Of a stretch of DNA of 32,139 bases, positions 14,594 through 23,821 are shown piece after piece. This DNA is from Candidatus Rokuibacteriota bacterium (GTDB lineage: Bacteria > Methylomirabilota > Methylomirabilia > Rokubacteriales > CSP1-6), in assembly GCA_003220475.1 (NCBI GenBank), contig QHSO01000096.1, positions 1 through 32,139 of the forward strand, given 5' to 3'. The notes beneath the pieces were generated by a model. That model did no database searches, was not told the DNA's origin, and was given only the letters and a program-made list of their open reading frames with translations. How positions within the stretch are numbered: position 1 is the first letter of the stretch; the number at the start of each line of letters is the position of its first letter. The translations under genes were made by a program, and so were the position numbers.

Positions 14594-16501
14594 ATGAGCG
14601 CGGTCCGCCGCCACGTCGTGGTGGGCACCGCGGGCCACATCGATCACGGCAAGACCTCCCTCGTCAAGGCGCTGACCGGCACCGACACCGACCGCCTGCC
14701 CGAGGAGAAGGCGCGCGGCATCACGATCGACCTGGGCTTCGCATTCCTCGAGGAGCCTGACGGGTTGACGATCGAGATCGTCGACGTGCCCGGGCACGAG
14801 CGATTCGTGAAGAACATGCTCGCCGGCGTCGGTGGCATCGACCTGGCGATGCTCGTGATCGCGGCTGATGAAAGTGTGATGCCTCAGACACGCGAGCATC
14901 TGGCCATTTGCTCCCTTCTCCACATTCGAACGGGCCTGGTCGTCCTCACGAAGATCGACGCGGCGGAGTCGGATTGGATCGAGCTCGTGCGCGACGACGT
15001 GGCCACGCTGGTGCGCGGCACGTTCCTCGAGGGCGCGCCCGTGGTGCCGGTCTCGGCCAAGACGGGTGCCGGCCTCGACACGCTGCGTGCGACGCTGGCG
15101 GGTCTGGCCGCGACCGTGCCGCCGCGTAGCGTCGATCAGCTCGCGCGGCTGCCGATCGACCGGGTGTTCACCATCAAGGGCTTCGGCACCGTGGTGACGG
15201 GGACGCTTGCGGCGGGCGCGCTCGGCGTGGATGACCGCGTAGAGGTCTTCCCGCGCGGGCTCGTCGCAAAGGTACGCGGCCTGCAGGCGCACGGCCACGC
15301 CGTGGAGCGCGCGGTGGCGGGCCAGCGCACGGCGATCAACCTGCAGGGCCTCGAGCGCGCGGCCGTCGAGCGCGGTGATGTCATCGGTCACGCGGGCACG
15401 CTGTCGGCCGTCATGCTCGTCGACGTCGTGCTCGAGATGCTCGCCGATGCGCCGCGCGCGCTGAAGAACCGCGACCGTGTGCGGCTGCACGCGGGAACGA
15501 GCGAGATCATGGCGCGCGCGCTGCTGCTCGAGGGCACGGAGCTGGCGCCCGGCGGACGCGGCTTCGCGCGCCTGCGTCTGGAGGCGCCGCTGGTGGCGCT
15601 GGCGGGCGACCGCTTCGTGATCCGCTCGTACTCGCCGATCGTCACCATCGGCGGCGGCACGCTGCTCGATACGGATCCGCCGCGACTCAAGCGTCCCGCG
15701 CGGCTGGCGCATCTGAAGATTCTCGAGGCGGGCGCGCCCGAGGCGGTCGTCGAGGAGCACGTGCGCGGCGCGGGTGTGGTCGGCATCCGCCTGCCCGCGC
15801 TGGTGGCCCGCGTGCCGTTCGGGCCCGCCCGTACGCGCAGCCTGTTGGATGCGCTCGCCGCGAGCGGCCGCGTGATGGCGGTGGACCGCGATTGGTCGCT
15901 GCACGCCGATGCGGTGGCGCGCCTGCGCGAGCTGATCACGAGTGCGCTCGCGCAGTTCCACCGTACGCAGCCGCTGCGCGGCGGAATGTCGCGCGAGGAG
16001 CTGCGCGTGCGCGCGGCGAACGCCGACGAGCGGGTGTTCGCGCACGTGCTCGCGGCGCTCGACGCCGAGGGCGTGGTGCGCGTGGACCGCGACAAGGTCC
16101 GCCTGGCCTCGCACGAGCTGCGCCTGAGTCCGGTCCAGAAGACGGCCGTTGACCGGCTCGAGCAGGCATTTCGCGAGGCGGCGGCGGCGCCGCCGAGCCC
16201 CGAGGAGGCGCTGGGCCGGGCGGGGCTCAGCGGCGACGAGCAGCACGAGCTCTTTCAATTGTTACTGGAGTCGCGCCGGCTGGTGCGCGTGAAGGAATCC
16301 CTTTTCTTCCACGCCGACGCCCTCGAGGTCATCCAGGACAAGCTCGTCGCGCTCCTGCGCGAGCGCAAGGAGATCGGCCCGGGCGACATCAAGGACCTGC
16401 TCGGCATCTCGCGCAAGTTTGCGATCCCCCTGCTGGAATACTTCGATGCCCGACGCGTGACCACGCGGGTGGGCGAGCGACGGGTGTTGCGCGGAGGATA
16501 G
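14594..16501 (+). CDS. selB: Selenocysteine-specific elongation factor SelB
   Basis: A 635-residue GTPase that carries Sec-tRNA(Sec) to UGA codons marked by an mRNA SECIS hairpin. G motifs: G1 GHIDHGKT (14-21), G2 region [10 protein letters not shown]3 DVPGHE (64-69) and G4 TKID (119-122). The tRNA-binding beta-barrel domains follow to about 345. The C-terminal third holds tandem winged-helix domains that read the SECIS element. The last one is clear ([36 protein letters not shown], given here in part), ending in [11 protein letters not shown]. Length matches bacterial SelB. It closes the sel set; tatA follows after 40 bases and may have its own promoter. Confidence 0.97.
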   Translation: MSAVRRHVVVGTAGHIDHGKTSLVKALTGTDTDRLPEEKARGITIDLGFAFLEEPDGLTIEIVDVPGHERFVKNMLAGVGGIDLAMLVIAADESVMPQTREHLAICSLLHIRTGLVVLTKIDAAESDWIELVRDDVATLVRGTFLEGAPVVPVSAKTGAGLDTLRATLAGLAATVPPRSVDQLARLPIDRVFTIKGFGTVVTGTLAAGALGVDDRVEVFPRGLVAKVRGLQAHGHAVERAVAGQRTAINLQGLERAAVERGDVIGHAGTLSAVMLVDVVLEMLADAPRALKNRDRVRLHAGTSEIMARALLLEGTELAPGGRGFARLRLEAPLVALAGDRFVIRSYSPIVTIGGGTLLDTDPPRLKRPARLAHLKILEAGAPEAVVEEHVRGAGVVGIRLPALVARVPFGPARTRSLLDALAASGRVMAVDRDWSLHADAVARLRELITSALAQFHRTQPLRGGMSREELRVRAANADERVFAHVLAALDAEGVVRVDRDKVRLASHELRLSPVQKTAVDRLEQAFREAAAAPPSPEEALGRAGLSGDEQHELFQLLLESRRLVRVKESLFFHADALEVIQDKLVALLRERKEIGPGDIKDLLGISRKFAIPLLEYFDARRVTTRVGERRVLRGG

Positions 16502-16517
16502 AAAAGGGTGCTAAGGT
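16487..16517 (+). promoter_or_regulatory. Weak predicted promoter of tatA
   Basis: TTGCGC (16487-16492) and TAAGGT (16512-16517, preceded by TGC) are separated by 19 bases, at the very end of selB. The spacing is long, so this is tentative. tatA may instead be read from the sel transcript. Confidence 0.3.
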
Positions 16518-16541
16518 AGGGCCTCTGAAAGGAGCGCCGTT

Positions 16542-16727
16542 ATGTTTGGTCTGGGATACCAGGAACTGCTGATCATTCTCGTCATCGTGCTGATTCTCTT
16601 CGGCGCCAATCGGCTGCCAGAGCTGGCGCGCTCGCTCGGGTCCAGCATGAAGGAATTCAAGAAGGGCATGAACGAGGCCAACAAGGAAGAGACGCCGGCC
16701 CGGAAGGAAGAGGAAAAGAAGGCGTAG
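16542..16727 (+). CDS. tatA: Sec-independent (Tat) translocase protein TatA
   Basis: A 61-residue TatA/E-type protein that forms the pore-like assembly for export of folded proteins. It has the short N-terminal membrane helix (about 6-20, QELLIILVIVLILFG), the hinge FGANRLPELARSLG with the conserved Phe-Gly, an amphipathic helix and a charged Lys/Glu tail. A strong ribosome binding site AAAGGAG lies about 8 bases upstream. TatC is not in the window. TatA beside a sel locus is notable only because many selenoenzymes, such as formate dehydrogenases, are Tat substrates. Confidence 0.93.
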   Translation: MFGLGYQELLIILVIVLILFGANRLPELARSLGSSMKEFKKGMNEANKEETPARKEEEKKA

Positions 16728-16781
16728 CCGCCGTCAGTCGCGTCGTCCTCGACACCGTCCCCTTCCCCTAGCACCACGATT

Positions 16782-16800
16782 GCGGCGGCAAGGCCGCCGC
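16782..16800 (+). other. Stem-loop after tatA
   Basis: GCGGCGGC (16782-16789) pairs perfectly with GCCGCCGC (16793-16800) around 3 bases. No T tract follows, so it is a weak terminator candidate. It could also stabilise the tatA mRNA 3' end. Confidence 0.4.
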
Positions 16801-16817
16801 TCGAACCTCCGCGCGGG

Positions 16818-16823
16818 TATACT
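16818..16823 (+). promoter_or_regulatory. -10 box before the first glycosyltransferase
   Basis: TATACT, one base from consensus, ends 11 bases before the ATG at 16835. No good -35 is seen. A start site about 7 bases downstream would leave a leader of about 5 bases and no ribosome binding site. Confidence 0.45.
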
Positions 16824-16834
16824 CCACAGCCGCT

Positions 16835-18445
16835 ATGCGCGATCGGGCCGACCGCTGGGACTATCTGCTTGCAGGCGCGCTCGGCCTTCTCACCGTGCTC
16901 TCGCGGCTGCCGTATCGCGCCCGCATGCTCTACAACTGGGACGCCGTGCAGTACGCGCTGGCTCTGCGCGAGTACGACGTCGTCAAGCATCAGCCGCACC
17001 CGCCGGGTTACATCCTCTACGTCGGTCTCGGACGCATCGCGAACGCGTGGCTGCACGATCCGACCGCCGCCTACGTCGCGCTGGCGGTGGCGTTCAGCGG
17101 CCTGACGACGCTCGTGGTGTACCTGCTCGCGCGCGCCGTCTACGACCGCGCGACGGCGTTGGCGGCGGCGAGCGTGCTGGCGGTCAGCCCGTTGTTCTGG
17201 TTCTACGGCTCGGTCGGGCTCACGTACGCGGGCGAGGCGCTCTTCGCCTCCGGCGTCGCGTACTTCGCCTTTCGCGCGCTCGACGGCAGCGAGGGCGACG
17301 CCTGGCTCGCCGCCGCGTACCTCGCGCTCGCCGCGGGCATGCGCCAGTCGCTGCTCCTGCTGCTGCTGCCGATGTGGCTCGTCGCCTGCGGCCTCGGAAT
17401 CCGTCGCGCGCGCACGGTGCCCATCGGCCTCGGCATCCTCGGCGCACTCACGCTGCTCTGGTTCGTGCCGATGGTGACGCTGACGGGCGGGCTCGGTCGG
17501 TACCTGACCGCGTCGCTCCGGCTCGCCGACTCGATGGTGCGCCCGACCACCGTCATCGCCGGGCCGTTCGACACGACGCTGCGCATGTCACGCTATCTGC
17601 TCGAATCCGTGCTGGTCGCGCTCGGGCCGCTCGCCCTCGCCGCGCTGCTCCTGCCGTGGTACGTGCGCCGCCACGGCTGGGGGCGGCGCGAATGGCTGCT
17701 GCTCGCGTGGATCGCGCCCCCGGTCCTCGTCTACACGCTCGTGCATTTCGGACAGGCCGGCTACGTCCTCACGTTCCTGCCGGCGCTGGTCGTGCTGCTG
17801 GCTCGCGTGCTCGTAACGGCCGTGACCGAGGCCGCGGCCCGAACCCGCCGGCGTGTGCTGGGACCCGCGCTCACCGCGACGGCGGTCGCGGTCGTCGTCC
17901 TCGTGAACGGCGCGTTTTTCGTCAACGCGCGTCCCCTGCCGCGTGACTTCGACACGCCGAAGCCGGCGTGGAGGCTCGCCGCCGAGCACGACGCATTCGA
18001 CTGGATCTTCAGTCGCACGGCGGCGGCGCTCCGCGGGCACGAGCAAGTCGTCGCCACGTTCGTCGGCGGCATCCGCGGGCTCTTCGCGCCGGAGGACACG
18101 GTCATCATCACCGAGCTCGGCAACGCGCGCTCGTATCCGTGGCTGCGCCACGCGATGTTCTACTTGCCGGAGTATTCGATCTTCGAGCTGCGCGTCGGCG
18201 ACCTGCCGCACGGGCACTACGCCCCGCAGCTCGCGTCGGAGATGGTGCCGTCCCCGGGCAGCGATGTGCGACTGCCCGCGCGCACGCGCCGCATCGTGTG
18301 GTTCGTCGATCACTGGGCGCCGTCGGTGGCGCGCCCCGAAGGCCTCGTCGAGATCGAGCTGCCGTACGGGCGCTTCCTCTATATGCTGCCGGTCGATCGC
18401 CGGCCGATCGCCTACGCGGGCTACACGCTCGTGCGTGACCGCTGA
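16835..18445 (+). CDS. Polytopic membrane glycosyltransferase (GT39/ArnT-PMT-like)
   Basis: A 536-residue inner-membrane protein with about 10-12 hydrophobic segments in the first 370 residues and a C-terminal soluble domain (about 370-536). The first periplasmic loop has YNWDAVQYALALREYD and QPHPPGY; an acidic residue here is the catalytic hallmark of GT-C enzymes that use polyprenyl-phosphate sugar donors. The acceptor (lipid, protein or glycan) cannot be inferred. It overlaps the next gene, a second GT-C-type protein, by 11 bases, so the two are likely made together. The C-terminal domain (ELGNARSYPWLRHAMFYLPEY and so on) is unlike ArnT. Confidence 0.82.
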   Translation: MRDRADRWDYLLAGALGLLTVLSRLPYRARMLYNWDAVQYALALREYDVVKHQPHPPGYILYVGLGRIANAWLHDPTAAYVALAVAFSGLTTLVVYLLARAVYDRATALAAASVLAVSPLFWFYGSVGLTYAGEALFASGVAYFAFRALDGSEGDAWLAAAYLALAAGMRQSLLLLLLPMWLVACGLGIRRARTVPIGLGILGALTLLWFVPMVTLTGGLGRYLTASLRLADSMVRPTTVIAGPFDTTLRMSRYLLESVLVALGPLALAALLLPWYVRRHGWGRREWLLLAWIAPPVLVYTLVHFGQAGYVLTFLPALVVLLARVLVTAVTEAAARTRRRVLGPALTATAVAVVVLVNGAFFVNARPLPRDFDTPKPAWRLAAEHDAFDWIFSRTAAALRGHEQVVATFVGGIRGLFAPEDTVIITELGNARSYPWLRHAMFYLPEYSIFELRVGDLPHGHYAPQLASEMVPSPGSDVRLPARTRRIVWFVDHWAPSVARPEGLVEIELPYGRFLYMLPVDRRPIAYAGYTLVRDR

Positions 18446-19784
18446 CCGCCGCGACGACCTCCTGGTCCTCGCCGCGGTCGCGCTGGCCGTGGCGGTGCTG
18501 CTGGTGCGCGAGCGGCTGATCGCGGGCGCGGCCGGCTTTCCGCTCGACGACTCCTGGATCCACCTCCACTTCGCGCGCAATCTCGCCGAGGGTGCGGGCT
18601 TCGCCTACAACCCCGGCGTGCCCATCGCCGGCTCGACCGCGCCGCTGTGGACGCTGCTGCTCGCCGCGGGAGCCCGCGTCGCCGGCGCGTCGCTCGTCAT
18701 GGTCAAGACGATCGGCGTCGCCGCCGCCGCGACGGCCGCGCTGCTGCTGCGCCGCGCCGCGCTCGCGTGGGGCGCACCGCCGGCCGCCGCGCTCGCCGGC
18801 GCGATCGCGCTGGCCTGGAGCGGCCCGTTCGCGTGGGGCGCGCTCTCGGGGATGGAGGTGACGCTCGCCGCGCTGCTGGTGACCGCCACGGTCTTCGCCG
18901 TCGCGCGCGAGCGTTTCGCCGTCGCCGCGCTCGCCGGCGGGCTCGCGGCGCTCGCACGTCCGGAGGCGGTCGTGCTGCTGCCGTTCGTCGCGCTCGCGCG
19001 GCGTCCGACGCCACGGCGCCTGGTGCTCTTCGCGGCCATCGTGCTCGCCGTGCTGGTCCCATTCGTGATCTTCTGCTGGGCGACGACGGGCACACCGGTG
19101 CCGTCCACGGCCGCGGCCAAGGTCGAGGGCGGTCTGCTGGGACGGCTGGTCGGCGTGCGCGAGCCGGCGCGGGTCACATGGCTGGATCGGCCGCTCGCGT
19201 TCGGCATCGAGTGGCTCGCGTGGCTCGTACGAACGCATCCGCTGCTGCCGCTGGCGCTGCCGGCCATCGTGCTCGCATGGCGGCGCAGCCGCGCTCTCGG
19301 CATCGTCGGTCTCGTCCTGCTCGCGCATCCGCTCGCGATGGCGATTCTCGCGCCGTACCGCGGCCCGGGCTTCCAGGAAGGGCGGTACTCGATCCATCTG
19401 CTTCCGGTCGCGATCTTGATGCTGACGGTCGCCGCGGTCCACTCACGCCGCGCGACGTTGATGTCGTCGATCCGCGTCGTCTATCTCGCGGCCGCACTCG
19501 TCACCCTCGCGGCGATCGCCTACTTCTCACGCCGCCCCGTGCTCGATCTCATGGGCCTCGTGACCCCCGAGATTCGGTCGTATCGTCGCCAGGGGGAGGC
19601 GGGCGTGCTCCGGTTCATCGCCGAGCGCTGCCCCGACGTCGTCATCGTTTTTCCGACGTGGTTTCCTGAGCTTACCGCGCGTCGCGACCTGCTCACGCCG
19701 ATCTATCGGGTGCGCCTGCCGCGCAACGAAGTCTCCGGCGGGCCGGAAATGGTCGTGTACCGGCTCACGCGCTGTGCGGTATGA
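18435..19784 (+). CDS. Second polytopic membrane glycosyltransferase-like protein
   Basis: A 449-residue membrane protein with about 9-11 hydrophobic segments, starting at GTG 18435 inside the end of the previous gene. The first loop contains FPLDDSWIHLHFARNLAEG and FAYNPGVPIAGSTAPLW, a pattern seen in predicted GT-C/GT39-like proteins, with Asp-Asp as possible catalytic acids. A short soluble C-terminal part (about 370-449) ends VVYRLTRCAV. It shares fold type but little direct similarity with its neighbour. They may act in sequence on one envelope glycan. It overlaps the -10 box of the following protease gene. Confidence 0.78.
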   Translation: MTADRRDDLLVLAAVALAVAVLLVRERLIAGAAGFPLDDSWIHLHFARNLAEGAGFAYNPGVPIAGSTAPLWTLLLAAGARVAGASLVMVKTIGVAAAATAALLLRRAALAWGAPPAAALAGAIALAWSGPFAWGALSGMEVTLAALLVTATVFAVARERFAVAALAGGLAALARPEAVVLLPFVALARRPTPRRLVLFAAIVLAVLVPFVIFCWATTGTPVPSTAAAKVEGGLLGRLVGVREPARVTWLDRPLAFGIEWLAWLVRTHPLLPLALPAIVLAWRRSRALGIVGLVLLAHPLAMAILAPYRGPGFQEGRYSIHLLPVAILMLTVAAVHSRRATLMSSIRVVYLAAALVTLAAIAYFSRRPVLDLMGLVTPEIRSYRRQGEAGVLRFIAERCPDVVIVFPTWFPELTARRDLLTPIYRVRLPRNEVSGGPEMVVYRLTRCAV

Positions 19785-19785
19785 T
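19780..19785 (+). promoter_or_regulatory. -10 box at the aspartyl protease start
   Basis: TATGAT ends exactly 6 bases before GTG 19792, so the expected start site is the GTG itself: a leaderless transcript. It overlaps the stop codon of the preceding gene. No strong -35 is visible. Confidence 0.4.
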
Positions 19786-19791
19786 TTTCGA

Positions 19792-20424
19792 GTGAAGCGT
19801 CTCGTTCTCGCCGCCGTGGCGCTCACCGCTCTCGCGACGCTCGTACCTTCACCCATAGCGGCTGAGGTCGTCCGTTACACCGACGCTAACGGCAACGCGC
19901 ATTACGTCGAAGGCCTCGACAACGTCCCGCCGCAATATCGCGCGACCGCCGTCCCGCTCGGCTTGTACAACGCGCCGCGCGGAGCGGCGTCCGAGCCGCC
20001 GACGGCGAGCCGTGCCGCGACCGCGGGAGGTCCGAGCGCGCCAAAGGGCGGTGCCGCGATCAAGTACACGCCGGGACAGCCGATCATGGTGGACGCCAAG
20101 ATCAACGGCACCGCCACCGTCAGGCTCTTGCTCGACACCGGCGCCGACGGCACGATGATCAGCCCGCGTGCGCTGGTCGCGGCGGGCGCCTCGATCTCGC
20201 GTCCGGTCAGCACCGCGCGTATCACTGGCGTCGCGGGCAGCGACACCGTGCCCTACGTCGTCATCGAGTCCCTCGAGATCGGCGAGGCGCGCGTCGGTCG
20301 CATGCGCGTCGCCTCCTACGACGTCTCCGGCGCCGGTGACGGCCTGCTCGGCCGCGACTTCCTCGATCGCTTCTCGGTCAACATCGACTCGACGAACGGC
20401 ATCGTCACGCTCTCGCCGAAGTAG
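19792..20424 (+). CDS. Retropepsin-like aspartyl protease with DUF4124-like N-terminus
   Basis: A 210-residue exported protein. From GTG 19792 it begins with a typical signal peptide (MKRLVLAAVALTALATLVPS). A GTG at 19774 would add six residues and is less likely. After the signal, a short DUF4124-like motif VVRYTDANGNAHYVEGLDNV is present. The protease domain (about 100-210) has the catalytic LLLDTGADGTMIS (Asp of DTG) and the late GLLGRDFLDRFSVNID, like single-domain clan AA proteases that work as dimers. These are usually periplasmic or membrane-bound; the substrate is unknown. It sits between the glycosyltransferases and ileS. Confidence 0.88.
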   Translation: MKRLVLAAVALTALATLVPSPIAAEVVRYTDANGNAHYVEGLDNVPPQYRATAVPLGLYNAPRGAASEPPTASRAATAGGPSAPKGGAAIKYTPGQPIMVDAKINGTATVRLLLDTGADGTMISPRALVAAGASISRPVSTARITGVAGSDTVPYVVIESLEIGEARVGRMRVASYDVSGAGDGLLGRDFLDRFSVNIDSTNGIVTLSPK

Positions 20425-20537
20425 CTTTTGTTGTAGCGGGGTCCGCGAGTCCGGTTCGTTCCGCAGGTGGCCTGCTCTAGAAGCGCGTGGCTCCGATCTG
20501 CCCGTTCAACCGGCCGTGCTACGATAACTTTCCGGTC

Positions 20538-23348
20538 ATGGACTACAAAGCCACGCTGAATTTGCCGAAAACCGACTTCCCGATGAAGGCCAACCTCGCC
20601 CAGGCCGAGCCGCGGATGCTCAAGTGGTGGGACGAGATGGGCATCTACAAGCGCCTGCGCCAGGCCGCCGCCGATCGGCCGTTGTGGATCCTGCACGACG
20701 GACCGCCGTACGCCAACGGCAACATCCACATGGGCCACGTCCTCAACAAAGTCATGAAGGACCTCGTGGTGAAGTCGCGGGGGATGCTCGGCTTCAACGC
20801 CGTGTACGTGCCGGGCTGGGACTGTCACGGCCTGCCGATCGAGCATCAGGTCGACAAGGAGCTCGGACTCGACAAGGCCTCGACCGACGTTCGGCGCGCG
20901 ATGGATCCGCTCGAGAAGATTGGCAAGTGCCGCGCCTACGCGGCGAAGTACGTGCAGATCCAGCGCGAGGAGTTCAAGCGACTGGGCGTATTTGGCGACT
21001 GGGACAATCCGTACATCACGATGGCGCCCGCCTACCAGGCGGTCATCGCGCGCGAGTTCGGGCGATTCGTCGGCAAGGGGCTCGTCTACAAGGGCCTCAA
21101 GCCGGTGCACTGGTGCATGTACGACAAGACTGCGCTCGCGCAGGCCGAGGTCGAGTACGAGGAAGAGCGCACACAATCGGTCTACGTGAAGTTCCCGCTG
21201 GTGGCGCCGCTGCGCGAGGCGTCGAACGCGCCGAAACCGTCGCTGGTGATCTGGACGACGACGCCATGGACGCTCCCTGCCAACCTCGCCATCGCGGTCC
21301 ATCCTGAAGAGGATTACGTGGTGCTCGAGGTCGGCGGCGAGAGTCTCATCGTCGCCGCGAAGCTCGCCGACGCCTTCGCGCAGGTCGCGCGTCTCGGCGC
21401 CCCGCGGCGACTCGCCATCATTCCGGGACGACGGCTCGAGGGACTCGAGTACCGTCACGCGTGGATCGATCGCAGGGGCAAGATCGCGGCGGCGCCGTTC
21501 GTCGCGATGGACACGGGCACCGGGCTCGTGCACATCGCGCCCGGTCACGGCGAAGAGGACTACGAGCTCGGTCGCGCGCTCGGTCTGAAGATCTACAATC
21601 CCGTCGACGACGACGGCCGCTTCGTGCCCGAGGTCGAGCACTTCGCGGGGCTCACGGTCTGGGAGGCGAACCCCAAGATCATCGCGCACCTCAAAAAGGT
21701 GGGCGCGCTCGTCGCGGAGCAGTCGTTGACGCACACGTACCCGCACTGCTGGCGCTGCAAGAACCCCACGCTGTTCCGCGCGACCGAGCAGTGGTTCATC
21801 AGCCTCGACAAGGACGGGCTGCGCGAGCGCGCGCTGCGCGCGATCCGCAACGACGTGCGGTGGATCCCGGAATGGGGCGAGGAGCGCATCTTCAACATGG
21901 TGGCGCACCGCCCGGACTGGACCATCTCGCGCCAGCGCGTGTGGGGCGTGCCGATCGTCGCGTTCTACTGCGACGCGTGCGACGCGGTGCTGCTCGAGGA
22001 ACGCATCGTCGAGCACGTGGCGCGCATCTTCCACGACGGCCACGGCGCCGACGAGTGGCACGCGCGCGCAGCCCGTGACCTGTTGCCGCCCGGGACGCGC
22101 TGTCCGAAGTGCAGTGGTACGGGCTTTCGCAAGGAGACGGACATCCTCGACGTCTGGTTCGACTCCGGCTGCAGCCACGCCGCCGTGCTCGAAACGCGGC
22201 CCGAGCTGCGCTGGCCGGCGGAGCTGTACCTGGAAGGCTCCGATCAGCACCGGGGCTGGTTCCATTCCTCGTTGCTCGAGGCCATGGGCACGCGCGGCGC
22301 GCCGCCATACAAAGCGGTCCTCACGTGCGGGTTCGTCGTCGACGGCGAGGGACGCAAGATGTCGAAGTCCCTCGGCAACGGCGTGGAACCGGAGGAGCTG
22401 CTGCCCAAGTACGGCGCCGAAGTGTTGCGTCTGTGGGTCGCGGCGGAGGACTACACCGAGGACATCCGGCTCTCGACCGAGATCCTGGACCGGCTTGCCG
22501 ACGCCTATCGGCGGATGCGCAACACGTTCCGGTTCCTGCTCGGCAACCTCTACGACTTCGATCCGGCGCGCGATCGCCAGTCGTACGCGCGGCTCGACGA
22601 GGTCGACCGCTGGGTCCTCGACCGTCTGGCGCGGCTGATCGACCGCGTGCGACGCGCGTACGAGGAATATCAGTTCCACACGGTCTTCCACTCGGTCCAC
22701 AACTTCTGCGCGGTGGATCTCTCCGCGCTCTATCTCGACGTGATCAAGGACCGGCTGTACACCTCGGCCCCCGACGATCCGCGGCGCCGCGCGGCGCAGA
22801 GCACGTGCCATGACGTGTTCAGCAGCCTCGCGCGGCTGATGGCGCCGATCTTGACGTTCACCGCCGAGGAGGCGTGGCGTTATGCGCCGGGCGCGCGCGC
22901 GGAGTCGGTGCACCTCGAGCGCTTCCCCGAAGTGCCGCTCGAGTGGCTCGACGACACGCTCAAGCGTGACTGGGACCGGCTGCTCGAGGTCCGCCGCGAG
23001 GTGGCCAAGGCGCTCGAGACGGCGCGGGCGCAGAAGCTGATCGGCAGCGCGCTCGAGGCGCGCGTGCGCATCGAGGCGGCGCCCGAGGATCTCCCGGGTC
23101 TTCTGGGCGGCAAGCGCGAGCTCTTGTCGACGCTGTTCATCGTCTCGCGCGTCGACCTCGAGCCGGGCGCGGGCCGCGCGAGCGTGCACTACGAGAGTCA
23201 GGACATCCCGGGGCTCGTCATCGGCGTCGACCGCGCGGCGGGCGACAAGTGCGAGCGGTGCTGGACGCGCAGTGAGGAAGTCGGGCGCGACCCGGCCCAT
23301 CCCACGCTGTGCGCGCGGTGCGTGCGGGTCGTCACCCGCGCGCGATGA
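20538..23348 (+). CDS. ileS: Isoleucyl-tRNA synthetase
   Basis: A 936-residue class I synthetase that charges tRNA-Ile. ATG 20538 gives the family N-terminus MDYKATLNLPKTDFPMKANL; an ATG at 20487 would add 17 unrelated residues. HIGH motif: PPYANGNIHMGH with His64-Met-Gly-His67. KMSKS motif at 607-611 (GRKMSKSLGNG). The editing domain lies between (TTPWTLPANLAI, GTGLVHIAPGHGEEDY). The C-terminal zinc finger is present (CERCW...CARC), as in the common bacterial IleS1 type, and another Cys pair (CWRC) lies in the connective region. The stop overlaps the lspA ATG (ATGA). A weak -10 (TACGAT, 20520-20525) sits 12 bases before the ATG. Confidence 0.98.
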   Translation: MDYKATLNLPKTDFPMKANLAQAEPRMLKWWDEMGIYKRLRQAAADRPLWILHDGPPYANGNIHMGHVLNKVMKDLVVKSRGMLGFNAVYVPGWDCHGLPIEHQVDKELGLDKASTDVRRAMDPLEKIGKCRAYAAKYVQIQREEFKRLGVFGDWDNPYITMAPAYQAVIAREFGRFVGKGLVYKGLKPVHWCMYDKTALAQAEVEYEEERTQSVYVKFPLVAPLREASNAPKPSLVIWTTTPWTLPANLAIAVHPEEDYVVLEVGGESLIVAAKLADAFAQVARLGAPRRLAIIPGRRLEGLEYRHAWIDRRGKIAAAPFVAMDTGTGLVHIAPGHGEEDYELGRALGLKIYNPVDDDGRFVPEVEHFAGLTVWEANPKIIAHLKKVGALVAEQSLTHTYPHCWRCKNPTLFRATEQWFISLDKDGLRERALRAIRNDVRWIPEWGEERIFNMVAHRPDWTISRQRVWGVPIVAFYCDACDAVLLEERIVEHVARIFHDGHGADEWHARAARDLLPPGTRCPKCSGTGFRKETDILDVWFDSGCSHAAVLETRPELRWPAELYLEGSDQHRGWFHSSLLEAMGTRGAPPYKAVLTCGFVVDGEGRKMSKSLGNGVEPEELLPKYGAEVLRLWVAAEDYTEDIRLSTEILDRLADAYRRMRNTFRFLLGNLYDFDPARDRQSYARLDEVDRWVLDRLARLIDRVRRAYEEYQFHTVFHSVHNFCAVDLSALYLDVIKDRLYTSAPDDPRRRAAQSTCHDVFSSLARLMAPILTFTAEEAWRYAPGARAESVHLERFPEVPLEWLDDTLKRDWDRLLEVRREVAKALETARAQKLIGSALEARVRIEAAPEDLPGLLGGKRELLSTLFIVSRVDLEPGAGRASVHYESQDIPGLVIGVDRAAGDKCERCWTRSEEVGRDPAHPTLCARCVRVVTRAR

Positions 23349-23821
23349 CGCTCGTCCTCCTGCTCGCCGCGGTCATCGTCGTGGCGGATCAGGTCAGCAA
23401 GACCGCCGCGCTCGCGCACCTCGTACCCGGCCATCCCGTCGTGCTCGCCGACGGCTGGCTCTCGCTGACGCTCGTCATGAATCCCGGGCTCGCCTTCGGG
23501 CTGCTCGGCACGCTGGAGCCGGCGTGGCGCTGGTTGGTGGCCGCGCTCTCGATCATCGCGCTGCTGGTGCTGGCTCGCGTGGCGCTGCGCGTGCTGCCCA
23601 CCGGTGGTCTGGCGGGCGTGATCGCGATCGGGCTCATCTTCGGCGGCGCGGTCGGCAATCTCATCGACCGCGCGCGCTTCGGCGCCGTCGTCGATTTCGT
23701 GGACGTGCACTGGCACGGCTGGCACTGGCCGGCGTTCAATGTCGCGGACTCGGCGATCAGCGTCGGCGTGGCGCTGTTGGCGTTCCGCCTGCTCACAGAG
23801 CGGCAGGCGAAGGCCCAGTGA
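23345..23821 (+). CDS. lspA: Lipoprotein signal peptidase
   Basis: A 158-residue inner-membrane aspartyl peptidase that removes signal peptides from prolipoproteins after lipidation. Catalytic residues are in place: Asp117 in DRARFGAVVDFVDVHW and Asp135 in FNVADSAIS. The conserved NPGLAFG (family NxGxAFG) and GGAVGNLIDR are also present. Four membrane helices and normal length. ATG overlaps the ileS stop by 4 bases; the ileS-lspA pair is a common bacterial arrangement. The last 26 codons have a second, diverged copy just downstream (23881-23961). Confidence 0.97.
   Translation: MTLVLLLAAVIVVADQVSKTAALAHLVPGHPVVLADGWLSLTLVMNPGLAFGLLGTLEPAWRWLVAALSIIALLVLARVALRVLPTGGLAGVIAIGLIFGGAVGNLIDRARFGAVVDFVDVHWHGWHWPAFNVADSAISVGVALLAFRLLTERQAKAQ

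Noticed and set aside
14270-16258. A 662-codon antisense frame over selA/selB
   Set aside because: Composition is that of a shadow frame and both sense genes are certain.
8098-20424. Hidden selenoprotein with in-frame TGA near the sel locus
   Set aside because: I looked for conserved protein sequence continuing past TGA stops of neighbouring genes (for example after the secreted protein and MltD-like genes) and found no convincing continuation; a dedicated SECIS search was not possible.
20316-23300. A 994-codon open frame antisense to ileS
   Set aside because: It mirrors the high-GC codon pattern of ileS, has Arg/His/Asp-rich low-complexity sequence and no domain; ileS itself is unmistakable.
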